Part shown: positions 40,486 through 41,390 of the stretch, piece by piece
Layout of the letters: each line of letters opens with the position of its first letter
Position numbering within the stretch: position 1 is the stretch's first letter
Assembly (NCBI GenBank): GCA_022567135.1
Contig: JADFHP010000008.1
Location: 1 to 41,390 of the forward strand
Source of the DNA: Chloroflexota bacterium
Lineage (GTDB): Bacteria; Chloroflexota; Dehalococcoidia; Lucifugimonadales; Lucifugimonadaceae
Length of the DNA stretch: 41,390 nucleotides
Direction: 5' to 3'
Notes under the pieces: generated by a model
Databases searched by the model: none
Told to the model about the DNA's origin: nothing
Seen by the model: only the letters and a program-made list of their open reading frames with translations
Position numbers and translations under genes: made by a program

Positions 40486-41390
40486 GTGAACCTCAAATTT
40501 ACAGGTCTGTGGCTGCAGACCGATTTCAAAAAACTTTGGGCTGGACAGGCCAGCTCGCTCTTTGGCACGCAGGCAGTCTTTCTGATTCTGCCTCTGGCGG
40601 CAGTCATTGTCCTGAATGCAACTCCCCTGCAGATGGGAATAGTGATCGCGATGGGCGGGCTGCCAGCGCTATTCGGAGTATTCCTCGGCGTATGGGTAGA
40701 CCGGCGAGCGCGGTTGCCAGTCATCGTGGCCGCAGATGTCGGGCGGGGACTGCTACTGCTGGCCGTGCCAGCCGCCCATCTGCTGGGCCTCCTGACAATC
40801 GAGTTGATCTATGCCGTGGCGTTCGGAATCGGCTTGATGACCATTCTTTTTCAGATTTCATACAGACCGTTTCTGGTCTATATCGTCGAGCCTCACGAGT
40901 TAGTAGATGCAAACTCCAAACTCGAATTGGCCGGGTCGGCGACGAGTGCGATCGGCCCGGGAATCGGTGGAGTTCTGGTCCAGGCCTTTACGGCGCCATT
41001 CGCTCTGCTTTTCGGCGCCGTTGCGTACTTCACCTCGGCGCTGCTATTTCGCTGGATTCGAGTGAGGGAGGTTCCTCAGCAACAGAGTGAGAACGAAGAA
41101 GGTGGCCTGAGTGCCCTCAGAGAGGGGCTGGGGTTCTTCCGCAAAAATCGCACTTTGCTCGGGCTCGCAACATCCCAGCTGATGTTGGGCACGTTCTCAG
41201 CGGTGTACGAAGCGGTGCTGCTTCTGTACCTGATCAGGGAGCTTGGCCTGAACCCCGGTATTACCGGGGCAATCGTGGCAGCCGGCAGCATCGGATCGTT
41301 CGCCGGAGCTGGACTTGCAACAAGGCTAACCGGGACAGTCGGCGTCGGCCGGGCGATGACCGGGGGAGTACTGCTCATCGGTATTTCAAC
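40486..41390 (+). CDS. MFS transporter (EntS/MFS-3 type), 3' end outside window
   Basis: Major-facilitator exporter, the first about 301 residues. Seen: cytoplasmic start (M)NLKFTGLWLQTDFKKLWAGQ, then hydrophobic segments such as AVFLILPLAAVIVL, MGIVIAMGGLPALFGVFLG and LLLLAVPAAHLLGLL, the loop WVDRRARLPV of the DRxxRR type between helices 2 and 3, and a central charged loop (QQQSENEEGG) between the two halves. The frame is open to the right edge without a stop. GTG start at 40486 with GGAG six bases upstream. It lies about 100 bases after the DUF4097 gene. The substrate is unknown; related proteins export siderophores or drugs. Confidence 0.88.
   Translation, partial: MNLKFTGLWLQTDFKKLWAGQASSLFGTQAVFLILPLAAVIVLNATPLQMGIVIAMGGLPALFGVFLGVWVDRRARLPVIVAADVGRGLLLLAVPAAHLLGLLTIELIYAVAFGIGLMTILFQISYRPFLVYIVEPHELVDANSKLELAGSATSAIGPGIGGVLVQAFTAPFALLFGAVAYFTSALLFRWIRVREVPQQQSENEEGGLSALREGLGFFRKNRTLLGLATSQLMLGTFSAVYEAVLLLYLIRELGLNPGITGAIVAAGSIGSFAGAGLATRLTGTVGVGRAMTGGVLLIGIS

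Overview
The window is a GC-rich (roughly 60%) bacterial chromosomal segment. The closest overall impression is a Chloroflexota genome of the Dehalococcoidia/SAR202 kind. This is an inference from gene content: CoxL-type molybdenum hydroxylases, SMP-30 and amidohydrolase enzymes, an R3H-type SpoIIIAA-like ATPase beside tmk, frequent GTG/TTG starts, and Gly- or Lys-rich protein tails. No 16S rRNA, tRNA, phage, transposase gene or CRISPR array was seen.

Layout. (1) 1-900, plus strand: a formyltransferase-fold enzyme whose 3' end is partly duplicated downstream. (2) 1109-11142, minus strand: the proteostasis cluster tig-clpP-clpX, then bioY-aspS (translationally coupled), an Lrp/AsnC regulator, a lipoprotein and an amidohydrolase. 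A plus-strand A-type Fe-S carrier-like protein sits divergent to the regulator. Between the Fe-S protein and the lipoprotein lie repeats and a recent copy of the amidohydrolase 3' end. (3) 11279-16457, plus strand: an orphan DNA methyltransferase, then a three-subunit molybdenum hydroxylase (FAD, 2Fe-2S, molybdopterin subunits) and a ubiquitin-fold MoaD/ThiS-like protein with residues beyond its Gly-Gly. (4) 16616-28950, minus strand: two small unknown proteins, an NHL-repeat propeller, then a sugar-acid/pentose-phosphate cluster. In transcription order that cluster is two SMP-30 lactonases, an FGGY kinase, transketolase, RpiB, transaldolase, a DUF2090-like aldolase and a HAD phosphatase. A ketopantoate-reductase-like enzyme precedes it. 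(5) 29216-41390, plus strand: eno-gap, a small unknown protein, pdxS-pdxT (DXP-independent PLP synthesis), a MITE-like repeat, a GNAT-like protein, the R3H ATPase, tmk, a flavin/F420 split-barrel protein, a truncated methyltransferase remnant, a DUF1348 protein, a ribbon-helix-helix/DUF4097 pair and the start of an MFS exporter.

How they work together. The minus-strand cluster reads as a route from sugar lactones to aldonates (SMP-30), then phosphorylated sugars (FGGY kinase), then non-oxidative pentose-phosphate interconversion (Tkt, RpiB, Tal), with glycolytic eno and gap encoded divergently nearby. The exact substrate cannot be read from sequence.

Most worth a second look: the RHH/DUF4097 pair with four ATGTCAT boxes reaching its start codon; the ubiquitin-like protein with a 12-residue tail after Gly-Gly; a MITE-like repeat in two copies; two separate 3'-end gene duplications; and several proteins with unusual low-complexity additions (trigger factor, thymidylate kinase, Fe-S carrier).
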